A stretch of DNA of 64,000 nucleotides from WTFY01 sp965203725 (GCA_965203725.1 CBDBDH010000001.1:186001-250000), one strand, 5' to 3'. Shown: positions 18,833 through 28,442, counted from the stretch's first letter. Numbers and translations are program-made. Notes: generated from the sequence alone by a model not told the origin.

Positions 18833-19240
18833 TTATGCGATTTTCTTGTGTCCGGATGCACCTGCATCCTTGGACTTGAGATCCTCTATCGCCGCCTGGA
18901 TTGCATCTTCTGCCAGCACCGAGCAGTGAATTTTCACAGGGGGCAAGGCAAGTTCTTCCGCGATATCCGTGTTCTTGATTTCGGAAGCCTCATCCAGGGT
19001 TTTACCTTTCACCCATTCCGTCAGCAGGCTGGAGGAAGCGATCGCCGAGCCACAACCATAGGTCTTGAACTTGGCATCCTCGATGACGCCGTCATCCCCA
19101 AGCTTGATCTGCAGTTTCATCACATCACCGCATGCGGGTGCGCCAACCATGCCTGTGCCCACGCTGCGGTCGTCCTTGTCAAACGACCCCACGTTACGCG
19201 GGTTCTCGTAATGGTCCAACACTTTGTCACTGTATGCCAT
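18833..19240 (-). CDS. iscU: Fe-S scaffold IscU
   Basis: Scaffold on which new [2Fe-2S] clusters are built. The 135-aa protein shows the three Cys ligands (APACGD, YGCGSA, KIHCSVLAEDAI) and the HscA-binding motif LPPVK. It is slightly longer at the C-terminus than E. coli IscU (128 aa). It lies between iscS and iscA. Confidence 0.98.
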   Translation of the reverse strand: MAYSDKVLDHYENPRNVGSFDKDDRSVGTGMVGAPACGDVMKLQIKLGDDGVIEDAKFKTYGCGSAIASSSLLTEWVKGKTLDEASEIKNTDIAEELALPPVKIHCSVLAEDAIQAAIEDLKSKDAGASGHKKIA

Positions 19241-19309
19241 GATTCACGTCTCCTGATTTCCTGTACCAGTATGTATTAAAAATTAAACTCTCCAGAACCG
19301 GCAGCCACC

Positions 19310-20524
19310 TCAATGGGCTGCCCATTCGACGGTCTTGAGGTCAATGCCCTCCTTGTGCATTTCCCACAAGGGAGAAAGGTCACGCAACTTGACCACGGCA
19401 CTCCTGATCAACTGGGTCGCGTAATCGACCTCTTCCGCCGTCGTAAACCGCCCGATTGTAAAGCGTATTGAGCTGTGTGCAAGCTCATCATCACGGCCCA
19501 GCGCCCGCAGTACATAGCTGGGCTCAAGGGATGCGCTTGTACAGGCCGAACCTGATGACACCGCAATGTCCTTGAGCGCCATGATCAGGCTTTCGCCCTC
19601 GATAAAATTGAAGCTGACATTGAGGTTGCCGGGGATGCGTTGCTCCAGGTCCCCGTTGATATAGATTTCGTCAATGTCCTTGAGGCCGTTCAACAGCCGG
19701 TTCCTCAACATGAGAATGCGCTCGTTATCGGAAGCCATTTCTTCTTTTGCGATACGGAATGCCTCGCCCATTCCCACGATCTGATGTGTAGCCAGCGTAC
19801 CTGAACGCATGCCACGTTCATGCCCGCCCCCATGCATCTGCGCCTCGATGCGAACCCGGGGCTTTCTGCGCACATACAGGGCACCGATGCCCTTGGGCCC
19901 GTAGACCTTGTGTGCCGACAAGCTCATCAGGTCGACGTTCATGTCCTGCACGTCGATACCCGCCTTGCCTGGGCTCTGGGCGGCATCCACGTGAAAAATG
20001 ATCTTTTGCTTGCGGGTAATTTCGCCGATGGCCTTGATGTCCTGGATGACGCCGATCTCGTTGTTGACGTGCATGATCGAGACCAGGATGGTGTCGTCGC
20101 GGATCGCTTCCCGAAGATCATCGAGATCAACCAGCCCGGAGCTCTGGGGCTCCAGGTAGGTCACTTCAAACCCTTCCCTTTCCAGCTGGCGGCAGGTATC
20201 CAGCACGGCCTTGTGCTCCGTCTTGCAGGTAATGATATGTTTGCCGTTCTTCTGGTAGAAATGTGCTGCGCCCTTGATGGCCAGGTTATCCGACTCGGTC
20301 GCCCCGCTGGTCCAGATGACTTCTTTCGGGTCTGCCTGGATCAATGCCGCAACATGCTCCCTGGCCTCTTCCACGGCCTTTTCCGCACTCCAGCCCAAGC
20401 TGTGGCTGCGGGATGCCGGGTTTCCGTAGTTCCCATCCAGCGTCAGGCACTTCATCATGGCCTCGGCCACGCGCTCGTCGACGGGCGTGGTGGAGCTGTA
20501 ATCCAGGTATATGGGTAATTTCAT
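19310..20524 (-). CDS. iscS: Cysteine desulfurase IscS
   Basis: PLP enzyme that removes sulfur from cysteine for Fe-S clusters and tRNA thiolation. The 404-aa product (the same length as in E. coli) starts MKLPIYLDYSSTTPVD. It has the PLP lysine in SLSAHKVYGPKG and the mobile-loop catalytic Cys in SSGSACTSASLEPSYV. I chose ATG at 20524 over an in-frame GTG three codons upstream. It follows iscR with a short gap. Confidence 0.98.
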   Translation of the reverse strand: MKLPIYLDYSSTTPVDERVAEAMMKCLTLDGNYGNPASRSHSLGWSAEKAVEEAREHVAALIQADPKEVIWTSGATESDNLAIKGAAHFYQKNGKHIITCKTEHKAVLDTCRQLEREGFEVTYLEPQSSGLVDLDDLREAIRDDTILVSIMHVNNEIGVIQDIKAIGEITRKQKIIFHVDAAQSPGKAGIDVQDMNVDLMSLSAHKVYGPKGIGALYVRRKPRVRIEAQMHGGGHERGMRSGTLATHQIVGMGEAFRIAKEEMASDNERILMLRNRLLNGLKDIDEIYINGDLEQRIPGNLNVSFNFIEGESLIMALKDIAVSSGSACTSASLEPSYVLRALGRDDELAHSSIRFTIGRFTTAEEVDYATQLIRSAVVKLRDLSPLWEMHKEGIDLKTVEWAAH

Positions 20525-20568
20525 GTCGGTCACTGTTCGGTTCCTGCCAATGTCACATCATGTTTCGT

Positions 20569-21039
20569 TCAACTCGTTCCCTGGACAACTTCCATCCGGT
20601 TGATCCGGTGTTCCTGCCGGCTGGATACTTCCAGCACGTGCGCGTTGCTGACGGCCTGCGCAAGACTGATGCTTGAGAGATGACTGCGGATCTGGTCGCT
20701 CAGGCTTTCCCACAAATCATGTGTCAGGCAACGATGGTGATTCTGGCAATCCGCACTGCCCCCGCAACGGGTGGCATCCAGGCTCTCGTCGACCGCATCG
20801 ATGACATCGGCGATGGCGATCTCTTCCGAGCCCACGGCAAGCGAGTATCCGCCGCCCGGGCCGCGGGTGCTTTTCACCAGTCCCCGGCCGCGCAATAACG
20901 AGAACAGCTGTTCCAGGTAGGCCAGGGAAATTCCTTGCCTTTCCGAGATATCGGCCAGCGACACCGGGCCTTCGTCATGGTGCAGGGCAATATCGAACAT
21001 GGCAGTCACTGCATATCGCCCTCTTGTGCTGAGTTTCAT
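20569..21039 (-). CDS. iscR: Fe-S sensing transcriptional regulator IscR
   Basis: Rrf2-family repressor that, when it carries a [2Fe-2S] cluster, shuts off the isc operon. The 156-aa protein starts MKLSTRGRYAVTAM with a winged helix-turn-helix. It has the cluster ligands in ATRCGGSADCQNHHRCLTH (three Cys, with the His after the third). ATG at 21039 is chosen over an upstream in-frame start because the family begins MKLTSKGRYAV. An IscR-like operator lies 58 nt upstream, consistent with autoregulation. Confidence 0.97.
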   Translation of the reverse strand: MKLSTRGRYAVTAMFDIALHHDEGPVSLADISERQGISLAYLEQLFSLLRGRGLVKSTRGPGGGYSLAVGSEEIAIADVIDAVDESLDATRCGGSADCQNHHRCLTHDLWESLSDQIRSHLSSISLAQAVSNAHVLEVSSRQEHRINRMEVVQGTS

Positions 21040-21086
21040 GACCCAATGTCCCCTGTCATCCAATCAAACCGTGTTCTCCGCCTGCC

Positions 21087-21115
21087 AGTATAGCAAATAA
21101 CCTAGTAAATAACTC
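21087..21115 (-). promoter_or_regulatory. isc operon promoter
   Basis: A TATACT -10 box (21092-21087) and GAGTTA -35 box (21115-21110), 17 nt apart, read toward iscR. The -35 lies inside the IscR-like palindrome, so repressor binding would block RNA polymerase. Confidence 0.55.
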
Positions 21116-21121
21116 GGGTAT
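21097..21121 (-). promoter_or_regulatory. Putative IscR type 1 operator
   Basis: A 25-bp imperfect palindrome. On the minus strand it starts ATACCCGAGT and ends ACTAGGTTAT around a 5-nt AT centre. The arms pair at most positions. Format, length and position match type 1 IscR boxes at iscR promoters, with about five mismatches to the consensus I remember. It overlaps the -35 region of the promoter below. Confidence 0.7.
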
Positions 21122-21209
21122 AAGAAGGAATAGATTTCTCCTGCCTGACTATCCCGTTGGGAAGGGAGACCCCGTGCGCCCGTTCAAAAGGCCGGGATTT
21201 TCGGAAAAT

Positions 21210-21932
21210 TCACTGCGAGGAAGGGTTTTGGGTCGCGCTCAGGATCCCGCGCAGAATGTTGACTTCCACCTGGGTCAGGCGAGCCCGCTGGTACACGTGC
21301 CTGAGGCGTCGCATGAGCAGTTTGGGCTGCTTGGGGTCCAGAAACCCGATCTCCAGCAGCACCGTTTGCAGGTGCTCGAACAGGTGCTCGAGTTCCACCG
21401 ACGTGGCCAGTGCATCTTCGCGGTCCACGGCGGGGGATTGCCCGGCCGCCATGAAAATTTCATAGCAGATCACCTGCACGGCGGCGGCAAGATTCAATGA
21501 ATTGATCGAGGGTATGGCGGTCACGAACTGGCACAGGTCCAGCTCGTCATTCGACAGGCCGCTGCTCTCGCGGCCAAAGACAATCGCCACGGGCCCCCGT
21601 TCCAGCTCGTGCCACACCCTGGAGCCCAGCTGCCTGGGGGAAATCCGCGCACAGGACAGGCCGCGCCTGCGCACACTGGTGCCGACGACGAAGGTGCAGT
21701 CGTTGACGGCCTCCCCCAGCGAAGCGCAAACGACTGCACGCTCGAGCACGTCCGCGGCATCCACGGCACGCACCGTGGCCTGCGGGTCCGGAAACCGTTT
21801 CGGGTTGACCAGGACAAGACGTTCGATGCCCATGGTCTTTGCAGCGCGCGCGACCGCCCCGATATTGCCGGGATGCGAAGGCTCGACCAGCACGATGCGG
21901 GTGGAATGGGACCGGTTCACGACAGCCGCCAC
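21210..21932 (-). CDS. trmJ: tRNA (cytidine/uridine-32-2'-O)-methyltransferase TrmJ
   Basis: SPOUT methyltransferase that adds a 2'-O-methyl group to residue 32 of tRNAs, using SAM. The product has the N-terminal RIVLVEPSHPGNIGAVARA, the central VFGRESSGLSNDEL and the trefoil-knot segment IPSINSLNLAAAVQVICYE. The upstream in-frame extension lacks similarity. I place the start at GTG 21932 (GAGG seven bases before it; 240 aa, near the E. coli 246); GTG 21920 is an alternative. trmJ and suhB are divergent neighbours of iscR, as in many Gammaproteobacteria. Confidence 0.94.
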   Translation of the reverse strand: MAAVVNRSHSTRIVLVEPSHPGNIGAVARAAKTMGIERLVLVNPKRFPDPQATVRAVDAADVLERAVVCASLGEAVNDCTFVVGTSVRRRGLSCARISPRQLGSRVWHELERGPVAIVFGRESSGLSNDELDLCQFVTAIPSINSLNLAAAVQVICYEIFMAAGQSPAVDREDALATSVELEHLFEHLQTVLLEIGFLDPKQPKLLMRRLRHVYQRARLTQVEVNILRGILSATQNPSSQ

Positions 21933-22013
21933 GTCCCGGCCTCGAACTTGGCACAACAATCTGCACGCTTTTTGGTATGCTGTCCCGGCCCTGCGACTGC
22001 CCGATCCGTTCCC

Positions 22014-22817
22014 ATGCAAGCTGCACTACACATTGCAATCACAGCCGCGCGCGAGGCGGGCAAAACCATTACGCACAACCTGGGGCGCGTGGACTCCCTT
22101 TCCGTACACACAAAAAAGAAAAATGACTTTGTCAGTGAAATCGACCATCAGGCAGAACGCGAAATCATCAGTATAATCCGCCGCGCATATCCGGACCACA
22201 GCATCCTTGCCGAGGAAAGCGGCCCCAGCCAGGGGGATGCAGGCGAGTACCAGTGGATCATCGATCCACTCGACGGTACCACCAATTACCTGCACGGCTT
22301 CCCGCATCATTGCGTTTCGATTGCCTTGCGCCACCAAAACCGCCTGGAGGCCGGTGTGGTTTATGACCCGCTCCGGGGCGAACTGTTTTGTGCCAGCCGC
22401 GGAAACGGCGCCACCCTCAATGACAGGAAAATCCGTGTGGCAGGCCTGAGTGGCCTGGAGGATGCGCTGCTCGGCACCGGCCTGCCGTTTCGCGAGGGCC
22501 AGGACGTCGATGCCTACCTGGCGACGTTGCGTGCCCTGATCCTGCACACCTCGGGGATCCGCCGTGCAGGCTCGGCTGCACTGGACCTGGCCTACGTCGC
22601 TGCCGGACGCCTGGACGGGTTCTGGGAATTTGGCCTGAACCCCTGGGACATCGCCGCAGGCTGCCTGCTCATCCAGGAGGCCGGCGGGCTGGTCGGTGAT
22701 CCCGAAGGCGGACACACGCATCTTGAGACCGGCAATATCGTTGCAGCCAACCCGAAAGTGTTCCGGGCGATGCTGGACAGCATCCACAGGGCCCGCAAAC
22801 CCCGCAATCAAACCTGA
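22014..22817 (+). CDS. suhB: Inositol-1-monophosphatase / NusA partner SuhB
   Basis: Mg-dependent phosphatase that also joins rRNA antitermination complexes in E. coli. Starting at ATG 22014 the product is 267 aa, the exact E. coli length. It has the metal-binding motifs WIIDPLDGTTNYLHGFP and NPWDIAAGCLLIQEAGG. The longer upstream frame is not used, since it is antisense to trmJ. It is one of the few plus-strand core genes here; its end overlaps the secF end by 10 nt (convergent). Confidence 0.96.
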   Translation: MQAALHIAITAAREAGKTITHNLGRVDSLSVHTKKKNDFVSEIDHQAEREIISIIRRAYPDHSILAEESGPSQGDAGEYQWIIDPLDGTTNYLHGFPHHCVSIALRHQNRLEAGVVYDPLRGELFCASRGNGATLNDRKIRVAGLSGLEDALLGTGLPFREGQDVDAYLATLRALILHTSGIRRAGSAALDLAYVAAGRLDGFWEFGLNPWDIAAGCLLIQEAGGLVGDPEGGHTHLETGNIVAANPKVFRAMLDSIHRARKPRNQT

Positions 22818-23746
22818 CTGCCGTCGTCGCTCCTGTTCGCAGTTTCCACCGGCATCAGGTCCTCCTTGCTGACGTTCAGTGCCAGCAGGGAAGTGCTGGC
22901 AACGTAGATGGACGAGTAGGTGCCGACGAGTACGCCGACAATCAGCGCGATCGAAAAGGCATGAATCACCTCGCCGCCGAACAGAAACAGGGCGATCAGT
23001 ACCAGCAATGTGGTGATCGAGGTCATGAGGGTACGTGAGAACGTCTGGTTGATGGAGGTGTTGATGACTTTTTCCGAGGTGGCCTTGCGGATGCGCCTGA
23101 AATTTTCACGGATCCGGTCAAACACCACGATCGTGTCATTGAGCGAGTAACCGATCACGGCCAGCAGCGCCGCCAGCACCGTCAGGTCAAACTCCGTCTG
23201 GGTGAGTGCGAAAAAACCCACCACCAGCACCACGTCATGCACCAGGGCCGCCACCGAGCCCAGCGAGAAGCGCCATTCGAAACGCAATGCCACGTACACC
23301 AGGATACCGAACAGGGCATACAGCATGGCCAGCCCCCCCTTGTCCCTCAGTTCGCCGCCGACCTGCGGGCCGACGAACTCCACGCGTCGCACCTCGAGCG
23401 AACCCGTGGATTCCAGTGCGCGAATCACCTTGTTGCTGAGAGAGGACTTGTCCCGGTCCGATTCCGCCACGGGCAGACGGATCAGGACGTCCCGGGTGGT
23501 GCCGAAGTGCTGGACGATGGCATCGTCCAGCCCGCTGGCCAGCAATGCCCCGCGCACGGGTTCAAGCTGTACCGAGTCCGAGTAGCCCACTTCAACCAGC
23601 GTGCCCCCGGTGAAGTCAATGCCCAGATTCAGGCCGCGGGCAGCCATGGCCGCGATCGAGACCACGATCAGGACACCCGACACCATCAAGGCCAGCTTGC
23701 GCTTGCCCATGAAGTCGATGTTCAGCTTGTCCTTGAGCAACTGCAT
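22808..23746 (-). CDS. secF: Protein translocase subunit SecF
   Basis: With SecD, uses proton-motive force to help pull secreted proteins through SecYEG. The 312-aa protein has six transmembrane helices: one after the N-terminus (MVSGVLIVVSIAAMA) and five in the C-terminal half. A periplasmic P1-like domain begins with GIDFTGGTLVEV. The conserved SLNDTIVVFDRIREN is present. It lies 2 nt downstream of secD, so the two are certainly cotranscribed. Confidence 0.98.
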   Translation of the reverse strand: MQLLKDKLNIDFMGKRKLALMVSGVLIVVSIAAMAARGLNLGIDFTGGTLVEVGYSDSVQLEPVRGALLASGLDDAIVQHFGTTRDVLIRLPVAESDRDKSSLSNKVIRALESTGSLEVRRVEFVGPQVGGELRDKGGLAMLYALFGILVYVALRFEWRFSLGSVAALVHDVVLVVGFFALTQTEFDLTVLAALLAVIGYSLNDTIVVFDRIRENFRRIRKATSEKVINTSINQTFSRTLMTSITTLLVLIALFLFGGEVIHAFSIALIVGVLVGTYSSIYVASTSLLALNVSKEDLMPVETANRSDDGSQV

Positions 23747-23748
23747 GT

Positions 23749-25623
23749 CTACACCGCCAGGCTGGGTGATTTCTGGCTACCGTAGTAGAGGTTGACCAGG
23801 GCGCGCGTTCCCATGATGGCGGTGAACATGGAACAGACGATGCCGATGGACAGCGTGACCGCAAACCCCTTGATCGGTCCGGTCCCGAACACAAACAGCA
23901 CGATTGCGGCAATCAGGGTGGTGACGTTGGCATCCGCAATGGTGGAAAGCGCCTTGCTGTAGCCGGCATGGATACTGGCCTGGGGTGAATTTCCGTTTCG
24001 CAGCTCCTCGCGGATGCGCTCGAAAATCAGGACGTTCGCATCGACGGCCATGCCCACGGTCAGCACGATCCCGGCGATGCCCGGCAAGGTCAGCGTGGCC
24101 CCGGGGATCAGCGACATGATGCCGATGATCAGGACCAGATTGACCGCCAGCGCAAGGTCCGCCGCAATGCCGAACAGGCGGTAATACAGGGCCATGAAGA
24201 TCATCACCAGAATAAATCCGATGATGATCGATTTCTTGCCCAAATCGATATTCTGCTGTCCGAGGCTTGGACCGACGGTGCGCTCCTCGACAATCTCGAC
24301 GGGGGCTGCAAGCGCACCCGCACGCAGCAGCAGCGCGAGCTTGAGCGCCTCGTGCGTGGAATCCAGGCCCTCGATCTGGAAGCGTTTGCCCAGCTGCTCC
24401 TGGATGCGGGCCACACTGACGACTTCCTCGCTCTTGACGGTTCTTCTCCTTTGTTCGCCGTCCTGGTTGAAGATCACCGTCTTGTTGTCGATGAACACCA
24501 CGGCCATCAGCTTCTTGATGTTTTCGGCCGTGACCTTGCTGAAACGGGCGGCACCCTTGCCGTCCAGGGTGATGATCACCGCCGGCAGTCCGTTTTCATC
24601 AAAACCCGAGTTCGCATTGATGATCGAGTCCCCGGTCAGCATGACATCGCGTTTCAGCAGGATCGGACTTTGGCTGTCGCGTTCGTAATAGAGGATCGAA
24701 CCGGTTGGGATACGCCCGGTCTCGGCCGCCTCGAACGGGTCCGACTGCTCGTTCACCATGCGGAATTCCACCGTGGCCGTGGCTCCCAGGATTTCCTTGG
24801 CCTGGGCGGTGTCCTGTACGCCCGGAAGCTGCACCACGATCCGCTCGGCGCCCTGCTGCTGTATGACCGGCTCGGCGACGCCCAGCTCGTTCACCCGGTT
24901 GCGCAGCGTCTGTATGTTCTGCTGGATGGCGAGACTCTGGGTCTCGCGCATGGTTTCCTCATTGATGGTGGCCACCAGGGAAAACCCGTCATTTCCGTCC
25001 ACCTCGGCAAAGTCCAGCTCGGCCCCGTATTCTTCGCTGAGCACTTCGTGTCCCGCGTCCCTGCTGGCCGCATCCCGGAACCTGATTTTCACTTCATCCC
25101 CCGTCTGGGTGACGGAAAACCGGCGCAGCTTGGCTTCACGCAGTTCCACGCGGACCGCCGCGGCATAATTGTTGATGGCCTTGGCACCCGCCGCCTTCAT
25201 GTCCACCTGCAGCAGGAAGTGCACGCCGCCTCGCAGGTCCAGGCCGAGGTTCATGGGCGAGGCGCCGATCAGGCGCATCCACCCGGGCATCGAATTCGCA
25301 AGGTTCAGGGCCACGACATGACGTCCGTCCAGGGCCTGCTTGCCGGCCTCGAACGCCTGCAGTTGCTGCTCCGTATCTGAAAATCGCAGCAGCAGCCGGT
25401 TATCCCCCTGGTCCTCGCTCTGCGCCTGGATGCCCTTCTCCTGCAGGGCGCGCCTGAGCACGGGCGGGGTGGCGGCATCCAGCACGCCGGAATCGTGCGA
25501 GACCTGGATGGCCGGCATGCTCGGGTACAGATTCGGCAGGCTGTACAGGCCGATGATCACGATCACTGCCAGGATGAACAGGTGCTTCCACAGGGGATAC
25601 TGATTCAGAGGAGCTGCCGCCAT
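23749..25623 (-). CDS. secD: Protein translocase subunit SecD
   Basis: Large RND-type partner of SecF. The 624-aa protein has an N-terminal membrane helix, a long periplasmic region containing the conserved GLDLRGGVHFLLQVD, and five C-terminal helices with GMAVDANVLIFERIREELRNG. Length matches SecD (about 615). It is preceded by yajC in the queA-tgt-yajC-secD-secF operon. Confidence 0.98.
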   Translation of the reverse strand: MAAAPLNQYPLWKHLFILAVIVIIGLYSLPNLYPSMPAIQVSHDSGVLDAATPPVLRRALQEKGIQAQSEDQGDNRLLLRFSDTEQQLQAFEAGKQALDGRHVVALNLANSMPGWMRLIGASPMNLGLDLRGGVHFLLQVDMKAAGAKAINNYAAAVRVELREAKLRRFSVTQTGDEVKIRFRDAASRDAGHEVLSEEYGAELDFAEVDGNDGFSLVATINEETMRETQSLAIQQNIQTLRNRVNELGVAEPVIQQQGAERIVVQLPGVQDTAQAKEILGATATVEFRMVNEQSDPFEAAETGRIPTGSILYYERDSQSPILLKRDVMLTGDSIINANSGFDENGLPAVIITLDGKGAARFSKVTAENIKKLMAVVFIDNKTVIFNQDGEQRRRTVKSEEVVSVARIQEQLGKRFQIEGLDSTHEALKLALLLRAGALAAPVEIVEERTVGPSLGQQNIDLGKKSIIIGFILVMIFMALYYRLFGIAADLALAVNLVLIIGIMSLIPGATLTLPGIAGIVLTVGMAVDANVLIFERIREELRNGNSPQASIHAGYSKALSTIADANVTTLIAAIVLFVFGTGPIKGFAVTLSIGIVCSMFTAIMGTRALVNLYYGSQKSPSLAV

Positions 25624-25680
25624 GCGCTTAGCCTGTCAAGATGGAATTGCAGGGAGATGAAAAACGCCTATTTCCCGGCG

Positions 25681-26007
25681 TCAATCATGTTTCAGTGAAC
25701 CCTTGGGCAGCACGGAGGAAACCGAGGTTTTCTGCAGCTTGACGGCCACCCCGTCGGCAACTTCCAGCGTGATCGAGTTTTCCCCGACCTTCAGGATCTT
25801 GCCCAGCATGCCGCCCGAGGTCATCACCTCGTCTCCCTTCGCCAGCGAACCGATCAGTTGCTGGTGGTCCTTGTTGCGCTTTTGCTGGGGCCGGATGATC
25901 ATGAAATACATGATCGCGAAGAAAATCGCGATCATGATGAAGATTTCATACCCGCCGCCCATGGACCCGGCGGCGTTTTGGGCCATCGCATCAGAAATCA
26001 GTAACAT
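25681..26007 (-). CDS. yajC: Preprotein translocase accessory subunit YajC
   Basis: Small SecDF-associated membrane protein. The 108-aa product has a single transmembrane segment followed by the signature FMIIRPQQKRNKDHQ, then a basic and beta-rich tail with KGDEVMTSGGMLGKI. It is encoded between tgt (72-nt gap) and secD (57-nt gap). Confidence 0.97.
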   Translation of the reverse strand: MLLISDAMAQNAAGSMGGGYEIFIMIAIFFAIMYFMIIRPQQKRNKDHQQLIGSLAKGDEVMTSGGMLGKILKVGENSITLEVADGVAVKLQKTSVSSVLPKGSLKHD

Positions 26008-26079
26008 ACTACCCTTGCTTTGGTCTGGAACCCGGTCGTTTCGAAGTGCCGGGACCTCCTTGGAATTTGCAGCGCCGTA

Positions 26080-27195
26080 TTATGCCACAGTCTCCGCATC
26101 ATGGGACTGCACGCGGAGCAACTCCCTGGAAAATTCGGCAAAATTTCCGGCCCGGATCGCTTGGCGTATTTCCCGCATCAGGTCCTGGAAGTAATGCAGG
26201 TTGTGGATGGTGTTGAGGCGCGCACCCAGGATTTCCCCGCACTTGTCCAGGTGCCTGAGATACGCACGTGAATAGTGCCTGCAGGTATAGCAGCTGCAGT
26301 CCTCATCCACCGGGCGCGTATCCTCGCGGTAGCGGCTGTTGCGGATGCGCAGCAGCCCCTTGCGGGTATAAAGAAACCCGGTGCGGGCATTGCGTGTCGG
26401 AAGTACGCAATCGAACATGTCAATGCCGCGCCGCACGGCTTCAATGATATCTTGCGGCCGCCCGGCGCCCATCATGTAACGGGGCTTGGCTTCGGGCAGC
26501 GTCTCCACCATGGAATCCAGCAGCACGAGGCGTTCATCCGGTGCCTCCCCGACGCACAATCCTCCAAGCGCATAGCCGCTGAAATCCATATCCGCCAGTT
26601 CAGTGGCACACTGCTTTCGCAATTCCGGGTAGCGCCCGCCCTGCGCGATCGCAAACAGGGTGCTGTCGTGCCTCCCGTGTGCGGCCCGGCAGCGCTCGGC
26701 CCAGCGCAAGGACAGTTGCATCGAGTCGAGCGCCTGGCTTCGGCTGGCCGTATGCGGCGTACAGTCATCCAGCACCATGATGACGTCGGCACCGAGGTGC
26801 TGCTGGATGTCGATCGCAAGTTCGGGACTGAGAAAGACCTCTGCACCGTCCACCGGTGATTTGAACAGGACCCCCTGCTCTGTCAGCTTTCTCATGGACG
26901 CCAGGCTGTAGGTCTGGAATCCTCCGGAATCTGTCAGGATCGGTCCCTGCCAATGCATGAAATCATGCAGTCCCCGGCACTGCCGGATGATCTCGATGCC
27001 CGGGCGCAGCATCAGGTGGAAGGTGTTGCTGAGGATCATTTGCGTCCCTGAGGCCAGCAGTTCTTCCGGGGTCATGGCCTTGACCGTGCCATGGGTGCCC
27101 ACCGGCATGAAGGCGGGCGTGTCCACCTGGCCGCGCGCAAACGTCAGGCAACCGCTGCGCGCAGCGCCGTCCCGTGCGTGGATCGTAAACTCCAT
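26080..27195 (-). CDS. tgt: tRNA-guanine transglycosylase Tgt
   Basis: Exchanges G34 of Asn, Asp, His and Tyr tRNAs for preQ1. The 371-aa protein has the nucleophile region LTDSGGFQTYSL, the FDCVLPTRNARTG motif and a zinc site starting CSCYTCRHYSRAYLRHL. Length is normal. It follows queA by 21 nt. Together with queF at 8.6 kb, the window holds three of the late queuosine-pathway enzymes. Confidence 0.98.
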   Translation of the reverse strand: MEFTIHARDGAARSGCLTFARGQVDTPAFMPVGTHGTVKAMTPEELLASGTQMILSNTFHLMLRPGIEIIRQCRGLHDFMHWQGPILTDSGGFQTYSLASMRKLTEQGVLFKSPVDGAEVFLSPELAIDIQQHLGADVIMVLDDCTPHTASRSQALDSMQLSLRWAERCRAAHGRHDSTLFAIAQGGRYPELRKQCATELADMDFSGYALGGLCVGEAPDERLVLLDSMVETLPEAKPRYMMGAGRPQDIIEAVRRGIDMFDCVLPTRNARTGFLYTRKGLLRIRNSRYREDTRPVDEDCSCYTCRHYSRAYLRHLDKCGEILGARLNTIHNLHYFQDLMREIRQAIRAGNFAEFSRELLRVQSHDAETVA

Positions 27196-27216
27196 GACAG
27201 CCCTCGCTTGCAGTTC

Positions 27217-28245
27217 TTATTTCTCAGGTTCGATGAACATGGCATCACCGTAGCTGTAAAAGCGGTACCGTTGTGCCACGGCATGCCGGTACGCGGCCAT
27301 GGTGGTCTCGTACCCGGCAAAGGCGCATACCAGCATGAGCAATGTCGATTTTGGCAAATGAAAGTTGGTCACCAGGCCATCCACCACTTTAAATTGAAAG
27401 CCCGGGAAAATGAACAGGCGGGTATCTCCCGAATACGGCTGGAGGCCACCTTCCAGTGCCGCAGATTCCAGTGCCCGCACAGCCGTGGTGCCCACCGCAA
27501 TGACGCGCCCGCCCCGTTGCCTGCACGCCAGCACCCGTTGGCACACCTGCTCTGTGACCTGCGCCTGCTCGGCATGCAGCCTGTGCGACTCGATGTGTTG
27601 TGCGCGCACCGGCTGGAACGTGCCGGCACCCACGTGCAGGGTAATGAAGGCATGCTCCACCCCCCGGCGCTGCAGTTGCTCAAGCATGCGGCGGTCGAAA
27701 TGCAGCCCGGCGGTCGGTGCGGCCACGGCACCCGGGTGTCGCGCATACACCGTCTGGTACCGTTCGCAATCCTGCCGGCCTGCTTCCCTGCCGATGTAGG
27801 GTGGCAGCGGGGTCTTGCCGTACTCACGCAGCAGCGTCTCGATTTCTTGCCGGTCTTTGAACTGCAGCACGAAAAAGTCATCCTCACGGCCCTTCACTTC
27901 TGCGGTCGCACCGTTGGCAAACACCAGCTGGCTGCCGGGCAACGGGGACTTGCTGGCCTTGAGCTGCACGAGCACCTCGCCGGCATCGAGTATGCGCTCG
28001 ACCAGCAGCTCGACCTTGCCGCCGGATGTCTTTTTGCAAAACAGGCGTGCGGGAATGACCCGGGTGTCGTTCAGGACCAGCAAGTCACCCTCGCGACACA
28101 AGTGCTTCAGGTCCAGGAATTTCAGATCCCGGTACTCACTGCCCTGGCGCGCAAAGTGCAGCAGCCTGCCTGAGGTTCGCTCAGGCAGCGGAGACTGTGC
28201 GATGAGTGCTTCCGGGAGCCTGTAGTCGAACTGAACTAGCTTCAA
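27217..28245 (-). CDS. queA: S-adenosylmethionine:tRNA ribosyltransferase-isomerase QueA
   Basis: Adds the epoxycyclopentanediol precursor to preQ1 in tRNA, making epoxyqueuosine. The 342-aa protein starts LVQFDYRLPEALIAQSPLPE and contains DTRVIPARLF, PTAGLHF and GVEHAFITLHVGAGTF, all diagnostic. The only start that fits is TTG at 28245, with no clear Shine-Dalgarno, so expression may be weak or the start unusual. It is the first gene of the queA-tgt-yajC-secD-secF operon. Confidence 0.97.
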   Translation of the reverse strand: MKLVQFDYRLPEALIAQSPLPERTSGRLLHFARQGSEYRDLKFLDLKHLCREGDLLVLNDTRVIPARLFCKKTSGGKVELLVERILDAGEVLVQLKASKSPLPGSQLVFANGATAEVKGREDDFFVLQFKDRQEIETLLREYGKTPLPPYIGREAGRQDCERYQTVYARHPGAVAAPTAGLHFDRRMLEQLQRRGVEHAFITLHVGAGTFQPVRAQHIESHRLHAEQAQVTEQVCQRVLACRQRGGRVIAVGTTAVRALESAALEGGLQPYSGDTRLFIFPGFQFKVVDGLVTNFHLPKSTLLMLVCAFAGYETTMAAYRHAVAQRYRFYSYGDAMFIEPEK

Positions 28246-28322
28246 AACGTGTGGTATATTTCAGTGGGTCGCGGTCTGAGTAGTGCTGACCTGCTAATGT
28301 ACCCTAAACTTTTCGAGAATGC

Positions 28323-28409
28323 GCCGGGATGGCGGAACCGGTAGACGCGCCGGATTCAAAATCCGGTTCTGGAAACAGAGTGAGAGTTCGAGTCTCTCTC
28401 CCGGCACCA
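28323..28409 (+). tRNA. tRNA-Leu (anticodon CAA)
   Basis: An 87-nt class II tRNA with acceptor stem GCCGGGA pairing TCCCGGC, a long variable arm, a TTCGAGTC-type T loop and an encoded CCA end. The anticodon loop TTCAAAA gives CAA, which reads UUG. Confidence 0.95.
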
Positions 28410-28442
28410 ACACCCACCCGCAAAAACGAGAAAAACCTGTAG

